From: Mesorhizobium erdmanii USDA 3471
GTDB taxonomy: Bacteria; Pseudomonadota; Alphaproteobacteria; Rhizobiales; Rhizobiaceae
NCBI RefSeq assembly: GCF_000472705.1
Contig: NZ_AXAE01000017.1
Span: 124,001 to 188,000, forward strand
Length of the DNA stretch: 64,000 nucleotides
Direction of reading: 5' to 3'
In this document: positions 62,012-64,000 of the stretch, piece by piece
Numbering within the stretch: the first letter of the stretch is position 1
Layout of the letters: the number at the start of each line of letters is the position of its first letter
Notes under the pieces: generated by a model
Seen by the model: only the letters and a program-made list of their open reading frames with translations
What the model was told of the DNA's origin: nothing
Database searches by the model: none
Translations under genes and position numbers: made by a program

Positions 62012-64000
62012 TCACAGTGCCGAAAGCGTTTCGGGCGGGGCAGGGGCGTCGAGTTTGGGCGCCGACTGGAACAGCTGCGTCATGTCCCGCAGCGTCTGCG
62101 TGGTCCGGCTGGACAGCACCGCAGGGCGTTCGGCCGCTGCGTCGGCTGCTGCCTGGTCATCGCTCTTCTTCTGCGCTTCCGCGGCCTTGGCGGCGGTCTC
62201 TTCGTCGACGAACGGCTTGTCGATGCCGGGGATCGGCTTCAGGTCGATGTTCTGGTGCGCGTAGACCATCAGGCGCTGCCACACCATCGCCGGCAGCGAG
62301 CCGCCGGTCATGTTCTTGGTCGGGGTGAAATCGTCGTTGCCCAGCCAAACGGCCGCCGTGTAGTTGCCGGTGAAGCCGACGAACCAGGCGTCGCGGTAGG
62401 ATTGCGTCGTGCCGGTCTTGCCGGCGACGACGATGTTGGGAATTTGCGCCCGCCGCGCCGTGCCAATCACCGGCACGGCCGCCAGCATGGTGTTCATGGA
62501 TTTCAGCGCCTGCTCCGAGAGCACCCGGTGCGGCGGGGGGGCGTCCTTGGTCCAGTCATAGACCACCTCGCCGGTGCGGGTGACGAGCTGGGTGATGCCG
62601 TGCCGGGAACCGACGAAGCCGTTCTGGGCGAACACGCTGTAGCCCGTCGCCTGATCCATCACGGTCATGCCCGACGTGCCGAGCACCATGGTCTTGTGGC
62701 CCTCGAGAGGGGATTCCACGCCGAATGATTCCGCCATCGCCTTGATCGGCGCGATGCCGAGATGGTCCTTGGCCAGCCGCACCGGCACGGTGTTGATCGA
62801 CTTGGCCATCGCCATCAGCAGCGTGATGTTGCCCGCCGACTCACCGCTGTAATTGTGCGGCGACCAGTTGCCCCAGCTGATCGGTCCGCCCGAGATGATC
62901 GAGTTCGGCGTAAAGCCATGTTCCATCGCCGTGGCGTAGACATACGGTTTGAACGACGAGCCGGTCTGGCGCAGCGCCTTGGTGGCGCGATTGAACTGGC
63001 TGGCGCCGTAGTCGCGGCCGCCGACGATGGCGCGGACCGCGCCATTGGTTTCGATGACCACCACGGCGCCTTCGGTGACGTTGTATTCCTTGCCGAACTG
63101 GCGCAGGTGGAACTCGACGGACTCCTCCGCCGCCTTCTGGATGTTGGCGTCGAAGGTGGTGTGGGCAACCAGCGAGTGTTGCCCCGGCTTGGCGATCTTC
63201 TTGACCTCGTCGAAGGCCCAGTCGAGGTAGTAGTCGGGGCTCTTCTGTTCGCCGCGGTCGACGACGTCGGCCGGATGCAGCCTTGCCTGCAGCACCTGGC
63301 CCTCGGTCATGAAGCCCGAATCGACAAGATTGGACAGCACCACATTGGCGCGGGCACGCGCGGCCGGCAGGTTGATGTGCGGCGCATATTTGGTCGGCGC
63401 CTTGAACAGGCCGGCCAGCATCGCCGCCTCGGCAAGATTCAAATCCTTGACGCTCTTGCCAAAATAGAAGTCGGCCGCCGCCTCGATGCCGAACGTGCCG
63501 CCGCCCATATAGGCGCGGTCGAGATAGAGCTGCAGGATTTCCTTCTTCGACAGATTGGCTTCGAGCCACAGCGACAGGAAGGCTTCCTTGATCTTGCGCT
63601 CGAAGGTCCGCTCATTGGTCAGGAACAGGTTCTTGGCCAATTGCTGGGTGATGCTGGAGCCGCCCTGGACGACGGAGTTTGCCCGCACATTCTCGAAGAT
63701 GGCGCGGGAAAGCCCCAAAACGTCGATGCCGTAATGTTCGAAGAAACGCCGATCCTCGGTCGCCAGCACCGCCTTGATGACGTGGTCCGGCATCTCGTCG
63801 ACGGGCACGGAATCACGCTGGATGATGCCGCGCTGGCCGATCTCGTTGCCGTAGCGGTCGAGGAAGGTGACGGCGAAGTCGCCCTGGGCGCGCCAGTCGC
63901 CCGCCGTATCCTGGAAAGCCGGAATGGCCAGCGCAAGCATCACCACCATGCCGCCGGCGCCCAGCGTAAAGCCTTCGCTCAACAGTTCGATGATGCCGCG
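62012..64000 (-). CDS. Penicillin-binding protein 1A-type (class A), 5' end outside the window
   Basis: This class A PBP polymerises and crosslinks peptidoglycan in the periplasm. The visible 663 codons lack the true start: the frame continues leftward in protein terms beyond base 64000, where residues RGIIELLSEGFTLGAGG lead into the single N-terminal membrane helix. The glycosyltransferase domain has ATEDRRFFEHYGIDVLG and QGGSSITQQLAKNLFL. The transpeptidase domain has the nucleophile Ser in TGSSFKP and the later KTGTTQ box, with VGSRHGITQLVTR between. The C-terminal tail is charged and Ala-rich. An ATG at 63982 exists but is internal. Confidence 0.93.
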   Translation of the reverse strand, partial: RGIIELLSEGFTLGAGGMVVMLALAIPAFQDTAGDWRAQGDFAVTFLDRYGNEIGQRGIIQRDSVPVDEMPDHVIKAVLATEDRRFFEHYGIDVLGLSRAIFENVRANSVVQGGSSITQQLAKNLFLTNERTFERKIKEAFLSLWLEANLSKKEILQLYLDRAYMGGGTFGIEAAADFYFGKSVKDLNLAEAAMLAGLFKAPTKYAPHINLPAARARANVVLSNLVDSGFMTEGQVLQARLHPADVVDRGEQKSPDYYLDWAFDEVKKIAKPGQHSLVAHTTFDANIQKAAEESVEFHLRQFGKEYNVTEGAVVVIETNGAVRAIVGGRDYGASQFNRATKALRQTGSSFKPYVYATAMEHGFTPNSIISGGPISWGNWSPHNYSGESAGNITLLMAMAKSINTVPVRLAKDHLGIAPIKAMAESFGVESPLEGHKTMVLGTSGMTVMDQATGYSVFAQNGFVGSRHGITQLVTRTGEVVYDWTKDAPPPHRVLSEQALKSMNTMLAAVPVIGTARRAQIPNIVVAGKTGTTQSYRDAWFVGFTGNYTAAVWLGNDDFTPTKNMTGGSLPAMVWQRLMVYAHQNIDLKPIPGIDKPFVDEETAAKAAEAQKKSDDQAAADAAAERPAVLSSRTTQTLRDMTQLFQSAPKLDAPAPPETLSAL

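Overview
The window looks like a chromosomal segment of a Mesorhizobium-type alphaproteobacterium (order Hyphomicrobiales/Rhizobiales). It is GC-rich, with codon use typical of the group. It carries a bet choline-sulfate operon, a Ros/MucR regulator, a DivJ/PleC-like histidine kinase, a rhizobial (ReAV-type) asparaginase, RIME-like intergenic palindromes and promoters of the EcfG/RpoE2 general-stress type. No phage, transposase, CRISPR array or rRNA was seen. The only RNA gene recognised is tRNA-Pro(CGG). The species is an inference from these features, not from a database search.

Layout: 1-7074 is glycogen metabolism (3' end of glgC, glgA, pgm, glgX, then an alpha-glucosidase), with a long palindromic repeat between pgm and glgX. 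7084-9288 holds orphan TadG- and TadE-like genes. 9571-15036 is a complete oligopeptide ABC importer (oppA, B, C and a fused two-domain ATPase). 15124-17504 is a cluster of very small genes. Four sites in about 1 kb match GGAAC-N16-(C/A)GTT and lie upstream of four transcription units, so this looks like a general-stress mini-regulon. A tRNA-Pro and a GMP/AGE fusion enzyme follow. 20880-27170 is the betI-betC-dehydratase-betA-betB operon, with an extra PLP dehydratase inserted. 27368-37734 contains a thiolase, asparaginase, a Tat-exported beta-helix protein, a Gre factor, an AbrB-Doc toxin-antitoxin pair, the two methylmalonyl-CoA mutase subunits and a HerA-like ATPase.

37757-45201 is the most interesting region. 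A divergent LacI-type regulator faces a gene set on the plus strand: a histidine-box membrane hydroxylase, a ribose-type ABC importer (binding protein, permease, ATPase), a MocE-like Rieske ferredoxin, a hydroxypyruvate-isomerase-like TIM barrel and a PanB-fold protein. The PanB-fold protein has lost the residues that bind metal in true PanB. Together they look like uptake plus oxygenase plus isomerase plus lyase/aldolase steps for an unidentified sugar-like compound. The oxygenase/ferredoxin pair recalls rhizopine demethylation, but the set as a whole is not a pathway I recognise.

45288-64000 is mostly housekeeping: an L,D-transpeptidase, a haloacid dehalogenase, a branched-chain aminotransferase, Fe superoxide dismutase, two c-type cytochromes, a SET protein, a LysE exporter, oligopeptidase B, MucR, SufE, the histidine kinase followed by a peptidoglycan-binding membrane protein, several DUF proteins, and a class A penicillin-binding protein that runs off the right edge. 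Start codons were chosen from upstream ribosome-binding sites and family lengths, and are stated where they differ from the longest reading frame.
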